Positions 8,938 through 17,803 are shown, counted from the first letter of the stretch. The stretch: DNA of 45,718 nucleotides from Arcobacteraceae bacterium (GCA_029935705.1 JAOZJU010000007.1:1-45718), one strand, 5' to 3'. A program made the numbers and translations. Notes: generated from the letters alone by a model not told the origin.

Positions 8938-10166
8938 TGCAATATAGCAAAAATTTTTATCAAATCAAATCAAACGAGGTGATATTTGATGAGATAAAAG
9001 ATGAGTTAAAAACTGTAGGTTATTATCATCTGCCATTTGAAGATACGACAGATATTAAGCAGTTTGCACAAACTGTTGTTCAAAAAGATATAGTAGTTGT
9101 AGGCATAGGTGGTAGCAGTCTTGGTGCTTTTGCTATTCACAAATTTCTCAAACAAAAACTTAAAATTTCCTCAAATAAAAAATTACATTTTTTAGAATCG
9201 ACTGACCCAATGGAGTTGGAATATAGAGTATCAAAGATAGATATGCAAGATGCGATGTTTATAATCATAAGCAAATCAGGAACTACTATAGAGACTATGG
9301 CTATATTTAAGTATCTGCATACAAAAACAGATATTACAAATAAAAACTGTCTAATAATAAGCGAGAATGATAGCACACTTACTTCATATGCAAACAAGCA
9401 CAATATGAAAAGATATGAGATACCCAAAAATGTTGGCGGTAGATTTAGTGTCTTTTCTGCTGTAGGGTTGGTGCCACTATGTATAGTAGGGGTTGATATA
9501 GACAAGCTGTTAGATGGATGCAAAAAAATTTACCACGGATTTTTTGACAAAGAGGAGTTTTATGAACCTATCATGGAAAAAGCAAGGTTTATTGTAGAAA
9601 ATAAACATAGATTCAATATAAATGTTCTGTTTAGTTATTCATCTGCTTTAGAAGGTTTTAATAAATGGTATATCCAGTTGTGGGGTGAAAGTTTGGGAAA
9701 AATAAATATCAACAACACCAAACAAGCCCTAACTCCTATAGCTATAACTGGTCCAGTTGATCAACACAGTTTTTTACAACTTATCATCCAAGGCAAAAGA
9801 GATAAGACTGTTACATTTGTCAAAGTTGATGATTTTCAAAACTCTCTTATAGTGCCAGATGTGAGTTTGACCCATCTTGAAAATCTTGACAATCTAAACA
9901 ATATAAAGTTTCAAAATCTCATAAACTATCAAGCAGATGCAACAATTGGGGCAATAAAAGATATCAAAGATATACCATGTGATGTTATCAATATAAAAAA
10001 AGTAGATGAGTATAACATAGCAAAACTTATGTTTTCGTATCAATTGCTCACATCTATTGTAGGAAAATTTTTGCAAATAAACACATACGATCAACCAGGT
10101 GTAGAGCATAGCAAAAATATACTAAAAGATAAGCTACATAGCATCTTTGAGACTAAACAGTTTTAA
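8937..10166 (+). CDS. pgi: glucose-6-phosphate isomerase
   Basis: Pgi (409 aa) interconverts glucose 6-phosphate and fructose 6-phosphate. Seen are VVVGIGGSSLGAFAIHKFL near 53-71, the sugar-phosphate loop IISKSGTTIET near 109-119, GGRFSVFSAVGLVP near 167-180, NKWYIQLWGESLGK near 244-257 and GPVDQHSFLQLIIQG near 275-289. The size fits the shorter Pgi of Campylobacterota. The start is GTG, overlapping the Wzz-like stop by one base (TAGTG), so the two are very likely translated together. This co-transcription suggests fructose-6-phosphate supply for envelope sugars as well as gluconeogenesis. Confidence 0.95.
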   Translation: MQYSKNFYQIKSNEVIFDEIKDELKTVGYYHLPFEDTTDIKQFAQTVVQKDIVVVGIGGSSLGAFAIHKFLKQKLKISSNKKLHFLESTDPMELEYRVSKIDMQDAMFIIISKSGTTIETMAIFKYLHTKTDITNKNCLIISENDSTLTSYANKHNMKRYEIPKNVGGRFSVFSAVGLVPLCIVGVDIDKLLDGCKKIYHGFFDKEEFYEPIMEKARFIVENKHRFNINVLFSYSSALEGFNKWYIQLWGESLGKININNTKQALTPIAITGPVDQHSFLQLIIQGKRDKTVTFVKVDDFQNSLIVPDVSLTHLENLDNLNNIKFQNLINYQADATIGAIKDIKDIPCDVINIKKVDEYNIAKLMFSYQLLTSIVGKFLQINTYDQPGVEHSKNILKDKLHSIFETKQF

Positions 10167-10224
10167 ATTTTAAAAAAAAATAGCAAAAAGAGTAAAAAAT
10201 AGAATAGAATTTATTTTTTTTTGA

Positions 10225-10252
10225 TATAATTTCAATACTGATTATCAATATG
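10225..10252 (+). promoter_or_regulatory. feoAB promoter with Fur box
   Basis: TATAAT at 10225-10230 is preceded by a T-run. The 19 bases at 10234-10252 match the classical Fur consensus GATAATGATAATCATTATC at 14 positions and lie where transcription would start, so Fur binding should block initiation. The gene begins at 10271 after AAGGAAAAAAT. Confidence 0.62.
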
Positions 10253-10270
10253 ATTAAATAAGGAAAAAAT

Positions 10271-10504
10271 ATGAAAATAACAGAGACAAAGATAGGAGAA
10301 AACTACACAGTAGTCAAGCTACATACACAAGGTTCTTTAAGACAAAGATTCATATCTTTTGGGATATTAAAAGGTGTAACTATAAGATATATGGGACGCA
10401 CAAGTTTAAAAGGCACCTATGAGATTAGAGTAGGAAAGATGAGTATAGCTCTACGAGAGCAAGAAGCAAATAAGATTGAGGTAAAAAAATATGAAAACGA
10501 TTAG
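10271..10504 (+). CDS. feoA: ferrous iron transport accessory protein FeoA
   Basis: A 77-aa SH3-like FeoA-domain protein that assists FeoB in ferrous iron uptake from the cytoplasmic side. Family features are LRQRFISFGILKGVTIR (the LxxRLxxLGIxxG pattern) near 23-39, GTYEIRVGKMSIALREQEANKI near 48-69, and a size typical of FeoA. It overlaps the feoB start by 14 bp, indicating coupled translation. The upstream Fur box indicates iron repression. Confidence 0.93.
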   Translation: MKITETKIGENYTVVKLHTQGSLRQRFISFGILKGVTIRYMGRTSLKGTYEIRVGKMSIALREQEANKIEVKKYEND

Positions 10505-12590
10505 AGTTGCACTTGTAGGTCAGCCAAATGTAGGCAAAAGTATGCTTATCAATGCTATGGGCAAAGCAAAAGAGCATGTAGGAAATTTCACAGGTGTTAC
10601 TGTAGAAAAAAAGACAATCAAGTTCCAATACGAAGGATACAACATAAGTATGGTTGATCTGCCTGGCACTTATATGCTCACTGAGTATTCAACTGAAGAG
10701 AAAGTTACAAGTAGGTTTTTAAAAACAGATAACTATGATATAATTTTAAATATAGTAGATGCTACAAATCTTGAGAGAAACTTACAGCTTACGAGCGAAT
10801 TGTTAAGTTTAAACAAAAAGATGGTTTTGGCTCTAAATATGATAGATGAAGCTCAAAAAGAGAATATATCTATCGATTCAAAATATATGAGCGAACTGTT
10901 AAGTATAGATGTCGTAAAAACCTCTGCTAAGACAAAACAAGGCACAATTGAACTTTTAAAATCAATCATCAAAACATACAACAATGACAAAATACCAAAC
11001 AAATTAAAATTTAGTGAAGTTATGGAGGAGGAGATAACAAATATCTCAAAAATACTTGAAGCAAATAAATTTAACAACGATATACCTTATAGACAATTGG
11101 CAATATCTTTGATAAGTGAAAATAAAGATGTTTATAAAAAAATTCATGAAGAGCCTATATGGACTATTGTCCAACCAGTAGTTGCAAATGCAATAAACCA
11201 TATGAAAATTCACAACAACGAAGAGGCAATGATTGATATAATAGCAGATGAGTTTATGGCATTTAACGACGGTATCATAAAAGAGACAGTTAAAGTGGGC
11301 AAACCAGAGACAACAACACTTACAAATACACAAAAAATAGACAATCTTTTAATACACCCAATTCTTGGTATTCCTATATTTTTGTTTTTGATGTGGGGTT
11401 TATTTCAGCTTACATTTGAAGTTGGCACTATACCTATGGATTATATCGATGCATTTTTTGGTAGTTTAGGTGAGATAGTAGGTCAACAAATATCAAACGA
11501 TGAGTTCCGTTCTTTGATAGTAGATGGACTTATAGCTGGAGTTGGAGCAGTTGTGCTGTTTGTTCCAAATATTATGATACTTTTTATAGGTATCGCTTTG
11601 CTTGAAGGCACTGGTTATATGAGCAGAGTCTCATATTTGCTTGATGGGTTTTTTCATAAGTTTGGGCTTCATGGTCAGTCATTTATACCGCTTGTTACTG
11701 GATTTGGATGTTCTATACCTGCATATATGAGTGCTAGAATATTAAAAAACGATACAGACAGAATGCTTACTTTGTTTATCATAGGATTTATGAGTTGTGG
11801 AGCGAGGTTGCCTGTGTATGTGTTGTTTGTAGGTGCATTTTTTGCTCCTGAGAATGCAGGAAATATACTCTTTTTTATATATATAAGTGGTGCATTTTTA
11901 GGGCTTGTTATGGCAAAAATACTTAAAATGACAGCATTTAAGGGTCCTAGCGAGCCGTTTGTTATGGAGATGCCAAAATATCGTATGCCATCGTTTATGC
12001 TTGTGTGGCATACAGTCAAATCAAAAACACTGATGTATCTAAAAAAAGCAGGAACATTTATAGCTGCTGCATCTATATTGGTATGGTTTTTAAGTTCATA
12101 TCCAAAAAATGCTGAACTATCTCAAAGCTATGAAACCAAAATAGAAGAAGCAACAATAAAGAGCAAAAATAGTTTGTCAAATGAACTAAATGAGAAGTTA
12201 TTAGAACAAAGTTATCTTGGAGCTATGGGCAAATTTGTAGAGCCAGTATTTACTCCACTTGGTATGGATTGGAAGATGGCAGTTGCTTTACAAACAGGTT
12301 TAGCAGCAAAAGAGGTTGTAGTGGCTACTTTAGGAGTATTGTATAGTTTAGGCGATGAGATAGATGAAAATAGCAGTTCTCTAATCCAAAGACTAAGAGG
12401 CAACATATCGTTTGCTTCTGCTGTGGCTTTTATCATCATCATCATGATATATTTGCCTTGTCTAGCAGCAACTACGGTTTTCACAAGAGAAGCTGGTGGC
12501 ATCAAATATGCTTTTTATCTGTTTGTTTTTACATCAGTAGTTGCATATAGTTTTGCATTTGTAGGTTATCGTATAGCACTTTTGTTGTAG
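10491..12590 (+). CDS. feoB: ferrous iron transporter FeoB
   Basis: FeoB (699 aa) is the membrane Fe(II) permease with an N-terminal G domain. Seen are G1 GQPNVGKS (10-17), G3 DLPGT (56-60) and G4 NMID (116-119), then the helical regulatory segment to about 280. The polytopic membrane part carries the two Gate motifs, including GFGCSIPAYMSARIL near 404-418, which has the conserved cysteine. Roughly eight membrane helices follow, and length is normal. The ATG overlaps feoA. FeoC is absent, as is usual outside gammaproteobacteria. Expression is expected under iron limitation. Confidence 0.96.
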   Translation: MKTIRVALVGQPNVGKSMLINAMGKAKEHVGNFTGVTVEKKTIKFQYEGYNISMVDLPGTYMLTEYSTEEKVTSRFLKTDNYDIILNIVDATNLERNLQLTSELLSLNKKMVLALNMIDEAQKENISIDSKYMSELLSIDVVKTSAKTKQGTIELLKSIIKTYNNDKIPNKLKFSEVMEEEITNISKILEANKFNNDIPYRQLAISLISENKDVYKKIHEEPIWTIVQPVVANAINHMKIHNNEEAMIDIIADEFMAFNDGIIKETVKVGKPETTTLTNTQKIDNLLIHPILGIPIFLFLMWGLFQLTFEVGTIPMDYIDAFFGSLGEIVGQQISNDEFRSLIVDGLIAGVGAVVLFVPNIMILFIGIALLEGTGYMSRVSYLLDGFFHKFGLHGQSFIPLVTGFGCSIPAYMSARILKNDTDRMLTLFIIGFMSCGARLPVYVLFVGAFFAPENAGNILFFIYISGAFLGLVMAKILKMTAFKGPSEPFVMEMPKYRMPSFMLVWHTVKSKTLMYLKKAGTFIAAASILVWFLSSYPKNAELSQSYETKIEEATIKSKNSLSNELNEKLLEQSYLGAMGKFVEPVFTPLGMDWKMAVALQTGLAAKEVVVATLGVLYSLGDEIDENSSSLIQRLRGNISFASAVAFIIIIMIYLPCLAATTVFTREAGGIKYAFYLFVFTSVVAYSFAFVGYRIALLL

Positions 12591-12844
12591 TAGATTAGGA
12601 GAATATAAGTTATCAATTTCTCATTTGACACGGTTTGAAAGATTGCACTTTGAGTTAAATTTGTGATTGAGTTTTGATTGTTGTTTGATAGTTAGATCCT
12701 TATGCTATGTTTGATATATCTATCAAAAGTTGTCAGTGTTGGTAAATTTTGTTGCAATTTGGTATTGTAAAATATCAAAAGTAGGTTTTAAGTTAAGATA
12801 GGAATATATCAGAGCAAAACTCTTATTGTTCTATTTGATTATAA

Positions 12845-12878
12845 TGAATTATTGTGAATTGTTTTGAATTGTATTGAA
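12845..12878 (+). repeat. 10-bp tandem repeat TGAATTGTTT
   Basis: TGAA recurs at exactly 12845, 12855, 12865 and 12875. The units are TGAATTATTG, TGAATTGTTT, TGAATTGTAT and a partial TGAA, so about 3.4 copies with a 10-bp period. It is non-coding. Confidence 0.75.
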
Positions 12879-12905
12879 CCCTCACTTTTGGGGGCAGTTT
12901 GAGTA

Positions 12906-12960
12906 AAAAGCCCATATTTTTCAAACTACTAAAGTAGTTCAAAAAATTTATGGACCTTTT
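12906..12960. terminator. large imperfect dyad, possible two-way terminator
   Basis: The core is AACTACT-AA-AGTAGTT, a perfect 7-bp stem near 12924-12939. The outer arms extend it: CCATA plus a T-run on the left pairs with an A-run plus TATGG on the right, and AAAAG pairs with CTTTT outside these. It ends in CTTTT on the plus strand and CTTTTT on the minus strand. It sits between the converging feoB and cytochrome genes. Confidence 0.45.
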
Positions 12961-13004
12961 ATCATCAAAAACTATTTTTAATTGTTAAAAGTCAATAGTA
13001 TAGA

Positions 13005-13277
13005 CTATTTTCCTACACCAGTTCCTGCTAAGTCAGCATCGCTATATTTTGCTACTTGAGCTTTCATAAGACCTTTTTGAGCTCCACCATAAGTTCCTGC
13101 TTTATATCCTTTTAAAGCTGCAGTAACTTCTGCTTTAGTCATATTTGCAACTACTTTAGAAGTTCCAAGAGCTTTTTTCTCCCAATTTTGACCGTGGCAA
13201 CCTTTACAAGCTCCAAGATTGACAGCAGCAAAAGCTGCAACACTACATACCAATGTTCCTAATACGATTTTTTTCAT
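13005..13277 (-). CDS. small periplasmic c-type cytochrome (c553-like)
   Basis: A 90-aa monohaem cytochrome c. Residues 1-18 form a signal peptide (MKKIVLGTLVCSVAAFAAV). The haem site CKGCH is at C24, C27 and H28, almost at the mature N-terminus as in class I c553 proteins. Several methionines (near 46, 69 and 71) could be the distal ligand. The start is well supported by AAAGGAGAAAAT just upstream. It should carry electrons in the periplasm, for example to a terminal oxidase or reductase; the partner cannot be told from here. It is monocistronic and divergent from the ABC-hemH-addB operon. Confidence 0.88.
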   Translation of the reverse strand: MKKIVLGTLVCSVAAFAAVNLGACKGCHGQNWEKKALGTSKVVANMTKAEVTAALKGYKAGTYGGAQKGLMKAQVAKYSDADLAGTGVGK

Positions 13278-13301
13278 ATTTTCTCCTTTTTGTGGTGTCG
13301 T

Positions 13302-13324
13302 ATTATACCATATCTTTTATTAAA
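13302..13324 (-). promoter_or_regulatory. promoter of cytochrome c gene
   Basis: On the minus strand TTTAAT (13324-13319) is followed after 11 bp by TATAAT (13307-13302), with a GG pair directly before the hexamer. Confidence 0.5.
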
Positions 13325-13328
13325 GTTT

Positions 13329-13351
13329 CTTAAGATAAAATAGGTGATAAT
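13329..13351 (+). promoter_or_regulatory. probable promoter of ABC ATPase-hemH-addB
   Basis: CTTAAG at 13329-13334 and GATAAT at 13346-13351 are 11 bp apart. The first gene starts at 13375. The -10 hexamer is weaker than at neighbouring promoters. Confidence 0.35.
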
Positions 13352-13374
13352 TACAAAAGGATAAATGGGTAAAT

Positions 13375-13953
13375 ATGAAACATTTAGAGATAAATAACCT
13401 TTGTTTTGCATATAATAAACAAAAACAGATATTAAAAAATTTTAGTTTGAGTTTGGAAAAAGGGCAGATGATAGTGCTATGTGGCAAAAGTGGAAGCGGA
13501 AAATCAACAATTTTTAATCTGATTATAGACAAAATCAAACCAACAAGTGGTTCTATAGATGTAGGCAAGTTGTCTATAGTGTTTCAAGACCCTTATAGCT
13601 CTTTTCATCCTAACTATACAATACTAAACCAGATAAAGGATGTAACTGATAGTTTAGATAAGTTAAACTATTATCTTGAAAAACTTGAACTTTCAAATAG
13701 TTTGATAAACAAAAAACCAAATAGTTTAAGTGGAGGACAACTACAAAGATGTTCTATACTAAGAGCGGTGCTTATGAAACCAGATATTCTACTCATAGAT
13801 GAACCAACCTCTGCTTTGGATAATATAGCAGCATATGATGTGATGAATCTAATACTCTCTATCAAAGAAAATTTTGGTATAATACTTATAACACATGACA
13901 AACAATTAGCTTTGTGGTGCGATACAACAATTATAAATATGGAGAATATATGA
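13375..13953 (+). CDS. ABC transporter ATP-binding protein, short
   Basis: This 192-aa protein is a minimal ABC ATPase. Walker A is GKSGSGKST (37-45), the Q-loop VFQDP lies near 69-73, the signature is LSGGQLQR (118-125), Walker B with D-loop is ILLIDEPTSALD (138-149) and the switch histidine is in LITHDKQ near 174. The Q-loop context (FQDPYSSFHP) resembles dipeptide/nickel importer ATPases of the DppF/NikE type, but it lacks their C-terminal oligopeptide extension. No permease or binding protein is near. Its TGA overlaps the hemH ATG (ATGA). The substrate is unknown. Confidence 0.85.
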   Translation: MKHLEINNLCFAYNKQKQILKNFSLSLEKGQMIVLCGKSGSGKSTIFNLIIDKIKPTSGSIDVGKLSIVFQDPYSSFHPNYTILNQIKDVTDSLDKLNYYLEKLELSNSLINKKPNSLSGGQLQRCSILRAVLMKPDILLIDEPTSALDNIAAYDVMNLILSIKENFGIILITHDKQLALWCDTTIINMENI

Positions 13954-14873
13954 ATAAAGCAGTTGTGCTTTTAAATATGGGAGCAGCAAGAAGCAAAGAT
14001 GAGTTAAAAGAGTTTTTGACAAATATGTTTAACGACAAAAATATTGTAAATATAAAAAATAACAAAATAAGATCTATGTTGGCAAACTATATTATAAAAA
14101 GTAGATTAGATGAAGCTTGGATAGGTTATAAAACTATAGGAGGTAGTTCGCCACTATATAGATATACAGAAAGTTTAGTAGAAAAACTACAAGCAATACT
14201 ACCAAATATATATATAACATATGCTATGAGATATACAAAACCATATGCAAAAGAGTGTATAGATCTAATAAAACAAAAAAACATAACAGAAGTTTTATTG
14301 ATCCCTTTATATCCCCAATACTCAACTACTACGACAAAATCAAGCTTAGAGCAGTTTGGGATATTGTCAAAGAGCAATTTGAAGATAAATTATATAGAAA
14401 ACTTTTATAAAAACAAAACACTAAATGAGATAATAAGCGATGAGATAATCAAAAGAACAAATGGCCAAAGTGATTATAACTTGATATTTTCAGCACATGG
14501 TTTGCCACAATCCACTATAAACAAAGGTGACCCATACCAGATACAAACACAAGAGCATATAGAGCTGATAAAAAAATGCTTGAAAGAAAAAGAAGCAACA
14601 TTTGCCACAATATCTTTAGCATATCAGTCAAAAGTAGGTCCCATGAGATGGTTAACACCAAGTTTAAGCAGTGTTTTAAAAAAATTTAAAAATCAAAAAG
14701 TGTTGGTCTATCCTATATCGTTTATGATTGACAATAGTGAAACTATATATGAACTTTGTTTTTTTTACAATAAAGTAGCTATGAAATATGGATGCAAAGA
14801 GTATAAAATATGTAGCTGTCCAAACGACAAAAAAAGAGTAGTCGATATGATAAAAGATATGATAGATCAGTGA
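13950..14873 (+). CDS. hemH: ferrochelatase
   Basis: HemH (307 aa) inserts Fe(II) into protoporphyrin IX, the last step of haem synthesis. The start MNKAVVLLNMGA is the typical beginning (VLLxNLG). GGSSPLYRYTESL near 55-67 binds porphyrin, and the catalytic histidine is H183 in FSAHGLP. The glutamate-containing NSETIYEL near 264-271 matches the family E motif. The ATG at 13950 follows TGGAGAATAT and overlaps the ABC stop; an in-frame upstream codon is rejected because it would extend into that gene. Its TGA overlaps the GTG of addB. Confidence 0.94.
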   Translation: MNKAVVLLNMGAARSKDELKEFLTNMFNDKNIVNIKNNKIRSMLANYIIKSRLDEAWIGYKTIGGSSPLYRYTESLVEKLQAILPNIYITYAMRYTKPYAKECIDLIKQKNITEVLLIPLYPQYSTTTTKSSLEQFGILSKSNLKINYIENFYKNKTLNEIISDEIIKRTNGQSDYNLIFSAHGLPQSTINKGDPYQIQTQEHIELIKKCLKEKEATFATISLAYQSKVGPMRWLTPSLSSVLKKFKNQKVLVYPISFMIDNSETIYELCFFYNKVAMKYGCKEYKICSCPNDKKRVVDMIKDMIDQ

Positions 14874-17212
14874 AACAAATAGTATTTGCTACATCAAGGG
14901 CTATACGAGAGTATATCAAACTAAAAGAGCACAAGAACCAACTTTTGCCAAAACTTATCACAATAGGTGAGTTGTTTAGAAAAGTTCTCTTTTTAAAAGA
15001 GAAAAAGTTTATAGATGATATCTTAAGAGTGGTCTATCTTAAAGATGCTATTTGTGTAGAAAATTACCGCACTTTGGGTATAAGCTCAAGTTTAAGTGAG
15101 CTTTTTACACAAGGAGATTATATACTTAACTTTTTAAGTGAATTGTCAAATGAGTTTGTATCTATAGATGATATTGACAAAAAAGATATATATGCTTTAT
15201 ACGACGAACATCTTGCGGTATTGAAACAAATTAGCCAAAACTATCTTGATATATTGGAGAAAAATGGTTATGTAGATAAAATCAACCTACCACAAAACTA
15301 CGAATTAAATAAACAATATATCAAAAGATTTGATAGTTTTGAGTTTCGTATTGAGGGGTTTTTAACTAAGTTTGAGTTTAAACTTCTGCATGATATATCT
15401 AAAATAACCAATACAACTATATTGTTTGATTATAATAAATTCAATACAAACATAGCCAAACATCTTGATAGTTTTGATCTAAAACTATATCATAGCTATG
15501 AGATAAACCTGACACAAAACAAAATTAAGCATATCAAAAAACAAAAAAATATCATCAAAACTATCGATATAAAACCATTTGCATCTAAGATAGATGAGAT
15601 AGCATATATCAAATATGCTATATACAAGATGATAAATATAGACTCTATTGATCCTCAAAATATAGTAGTAGTATTGCCTGATGAATCTATGGCTACATAT
15701 ATGAGACTTTTTGATGAAAATCACAATTTTAACTATGCTTTTGGTTTTGATATAAAAAACTCAAAACTCTATCAAACTATAGATAGATTGATATCTTTAG
15801 ATAGTATAAATAAAACCAAACATAAAGATATGGTTGATTTTTTAGATATAGATAAAGATTTGATATCATTTATAAAAAAAGATATAAATAAAAATATTGA
15901 CAAAACAATATTTGAAAAGTTTGTTCAGTTTGTGACGGATATACAGATGTCCAAAGAGATAAAAGAGCATATAGATAGTATATTTTACAATTTTAAAAAT
16001 ATATTTATAGATAAAAATATCAAGATAAAGCTAAAAGATATATTAAATATTTTTTTTAAAAAACTATCCAAAATATCTATAGATGATACAACTGGTGGCA
16101 AAGTTACAGTCCTTGGAGTGCTTGAGTGTAGAGGTGTAGAGTTTGAAGGTGTGATTATATGCAATTTCAACGACAATATAGTTCCAAAACAAAGCATAAA
16201 AGATAAGTTTATAAACTCCAAAATCAAAACTCAATGCAACTTACCTACGACAAAAGATAGAGAAGAGCTTCAAGGGTATTTTTATGATAAACTAATAAGA
16301 TGTGCAAATAAAGTGCATATAAGTTTTGTAAAAGATGATGAAAACGATATAAGTCGTTTTGCAAAACTATTGCAACTACAATATAAAGATAAGACAATAG
16401 ATAAAAACTACAAAGATATTTTATATAAAGAAAAAAAATATGAGATAAATAAAGAGAAAATCATAATAGATATTGATATCTCTAAAAAAATATGGTCAGC
16501 TACATCACTTGAGAGTTACCTTACTTGCAAAAGGCAATATCTATATAAATATATCTACAATATCAAAGAGCACGACGACAAAATAAAACCAAAAAAGAAT
16601 GAAATAGGTATCTTTATACACCAGGTGCTTTTTGAGTGTTATAAAGATAAAAAAACTTATGATGATAAAGATGAGTTATATCAAAAAATCATAAGTTTAT
16701 TACAGATGCAAAATAGTGCAAATATATATTTGGTATTTGATATATCGTTGTGGAAAAAAAGATTGAAAAAGTTTGTGCAAAATGAGATAGAAAGATTTGA
16801 AGCTGGCTATAGAGTCAAACATATAGAGCATAGTGTGGATATGACATATAAAAATATAAAAATAAATGGCAAGATAGATAGAGTAGATACTACACCAGAT
16901 GGTTTATATGATATCATAGACTACAAAACATCTAAACAGATAAAAATAGATAATGAAAAAAATGTAGATACAACAAATAAATTTCAGCTTCAGTTTTATC
17001 ATATACTTTTACAAAGCAATGGTATAAAAGATGGATATTTTTATCATCTTTTTGATGGCAAACTTATAAAAGAGGATATGATGAAACAAAAGCTTGAAAG
17101 ACTAAATAGTATATTTGATAGTCTAAAAACTACAAAAGTTGATTTTGCTATGACACAGAGTATTTCAGATTGTTCGTATTGTGCTTATAAAATTATCTGT
17201 CAAAGAGACTAA
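14870..17212 (+). CDS. addB: AddB-like PD-(D/E)XK nuclease, double-strand break repair
   Basis: This 780-aa protein matches the AddB subunit of AddAB recombinational repair nucleases as found in Campylobacterota. The C-terminal nuclease has GKIDRVD near 663-669 and DIIDYKTSK near 681-689, the PD-(D/E)XK core. Four cysteines placed as in the AddB iron-sulfur staple are visible: C553 in YLTCKRQ, then C768, C771 and C777 in CSYCAYKIIC. The N-terminal helicase-like half has no clear Walker A. The start is GTG overlapping the hemH stop by 4 bp. An addA gene is not in this window. Its stop codon overlaps that of convergent nadD (CTAA). Confidence 0.85.
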   Translation: MKQIVFATSRAIREYIKLKEHKNQLLPKLITIGELFRKVLFLKEKKFIDDILRVVYLKDAICVENYRTLGISSSLSELFTQGDYILNFLSELSNEFVSIDDIDKKDIYALYDEHLAVLKQISQNYLDILEKNGYVDKINLPQNYELNKQYIKRFDSFEFRIEGFLTKFEFKLLHDISKITNTTILFDYNKFNTNIAKHLDSFDLKLYHSYEINLTQNKIKHIKKQKNIIKTIDIKPFASKIDEIAYIKYAIYKMINIDSIDPQNIVVVLPDESMATYMRLFDENHNFNYAFGFDIKNSKLYQTIDRLISLDSINKTKHKDMVDFLDIDKDLISFIKKDINKNIDKTIFEKFVQFVTDIQMSKEIKEHIDSIFYNFKNIFIDKNIKIKLKDILNIFFKKLSKISIDDTTGGKVTVLGVLECRGVEFEGVIICNFNDNIVPKQSIKDKFINSKIKTQCNLPTTKDREELQGYFYDKLIRCANKVHISFVKDDENDISRFAKLLQLQYKDKTIDKNYKDILYKEKKYEINKEKIIIDIDISKKIWSATSLESYLTCKRQYLYKYIYNIKEHDDKIKPKKNEIGIFIHQVLFECYKDKKTYDDKDELYQKIISLLQMQNSANIYLVFDISLWKKRLKKFVQNEIERFEAGYRVKHIEHSVDMTYKNIKINGKIDRVDTTPDGLYDIIDYKTSKQIKIDNEKNVDTTNKFQLQFYHILLQSNGIKDGYFYHLFDGKLIKEDMMKQKLERLNSIFDSLKTTKVDFAMTQSISDCSYCAYKIICQRD

Positions 17213-17739
17213 AGAACGATATCTGTTTTAAATAGATGTTTCAATTTTTGTGGTATCATATCTATATCCATATGCTCTCTTAGCTTTGTAGAGCTTGTAG
17301 GTATATCTATCTTGATAGTTTTGTAGTTTTTGCTTTTTATGCCATCTCTAGAGGCAACTATAAACTCTACAAGTTGGTTTAGTCGGTCATAATCATCCCA
17401 AAGTTTGAGTGTAGATAGATTGTCCGCACCTATTATAAGATATAGTTTATCTATATTGTATCTGTCATAAAGATACTCTACAGTCTCAATCGTAGGAACT
17501 TTTCTTTTGCTTTTTACTTCAAACTCATCTACAACTGCTTTGTCTATGTTTTGACACAATATCTTCATATATGATAGTCTAACTTGAGGTTTTAGATGAA
17601 ACTGTTGTTTAAATGGGTTTAGATATGTTGGCATAATTATAAGCTTGTCAATATCTAATAAATCTATTGATTTTTTGATTATCTTCTCGTGAGCTATATG
17701 AGGCGGGTCAAAACTGCCACCAAAAAGTGCTATATTCAT
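17209..17739 (-). CDS. nadD: nicotinate-nucleotide adenylyltransferase
   Basis: NadD (176 aa) joins ATP and nicotinate mononucleotide to form deamido-NAD. The nucleotidyltransferase signature GGSFDPPHIAHE is at 7-18 (family GGTFDPxHxGH), IIGADNLSTLKLWDDY lies near 102-117, and SSTKLREHM near 151-159 corresponds to ISSTxIR. Length is slightly below the usual 180-210. It ends head-to-tail against addB with 4 bp shared and is divergent from murI. The rsfS gene that often follows nadD is not present. Confidence 0.92.
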   Translation of the reverse strand: MNIALFGGSFDPPHIAHEKIIKKSIDLLDIDKLIIMPTYLNPFKQQFHLKPQVRLSYMKILCQNIDKAVVDEFEVKSKRKVPTIETVEYLYDRYNIDKLYLIIGADNLSTLKLWDDYDRLNQLVEFIVASRDGIKSKNYKTIKIDIPTSSTKLREHMDIDMIPQKLKHLFKTDIVL

Positions 17740-17755
17740 ATCTTGCCTTTTTCTT

Positions 17756-17787
17756 ATTTTACCATTTTAAGCTAAATGTGATAAAAT
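17756..17787. promoter_or_regulatory. overlapping divergent promoters of nadD and murI
   Basis: For murI, TTTAAG at 17766-17771 and TAAAAT at 17782-17787 are 10 bp apart on the plus strand. For nadD, TAAAAT reads on the minus strand at 17761-17756. The two share the central near-palindrome TTTTAAGCTAAAT, so initiation in the two directions may compete. Confidence 0.5.
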
Positions 17788-17803
17788 AACAAAAAGGGCA
17801 TAT

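Larger units (their letters stand above)
12591..13004. other. 414-bp intergenic region between feoB and cytochrome c
   Basis: No convincing coding frame or tRNA is seen. From left to right it holds featureless AT-rich sequence to about 12830, a TATAAT-like element at 12840-12845, a 10-bp tandem repeat at 12845-12878, a possible CCC/GGG hairpin near 12879-12898 and a long dyad at 12906-12960. A short AATAGT/ACTATT hairpin overlaps the cytochrome stop codon and could help end that minus-strand transcript. Confidence 0.6.

Noticed and set aside
12591-12830. Possible tRNA or decayed gene after feoB
   Set aside because: No cloverleaf arms or TTCGA-type loop and no open frame longer than about 20 codons.
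13914-13949. Longer start of ferrochelatase
   Set aside because: It would reach into the ABC ATPase gene; the ATG at 13950 matches the family start.
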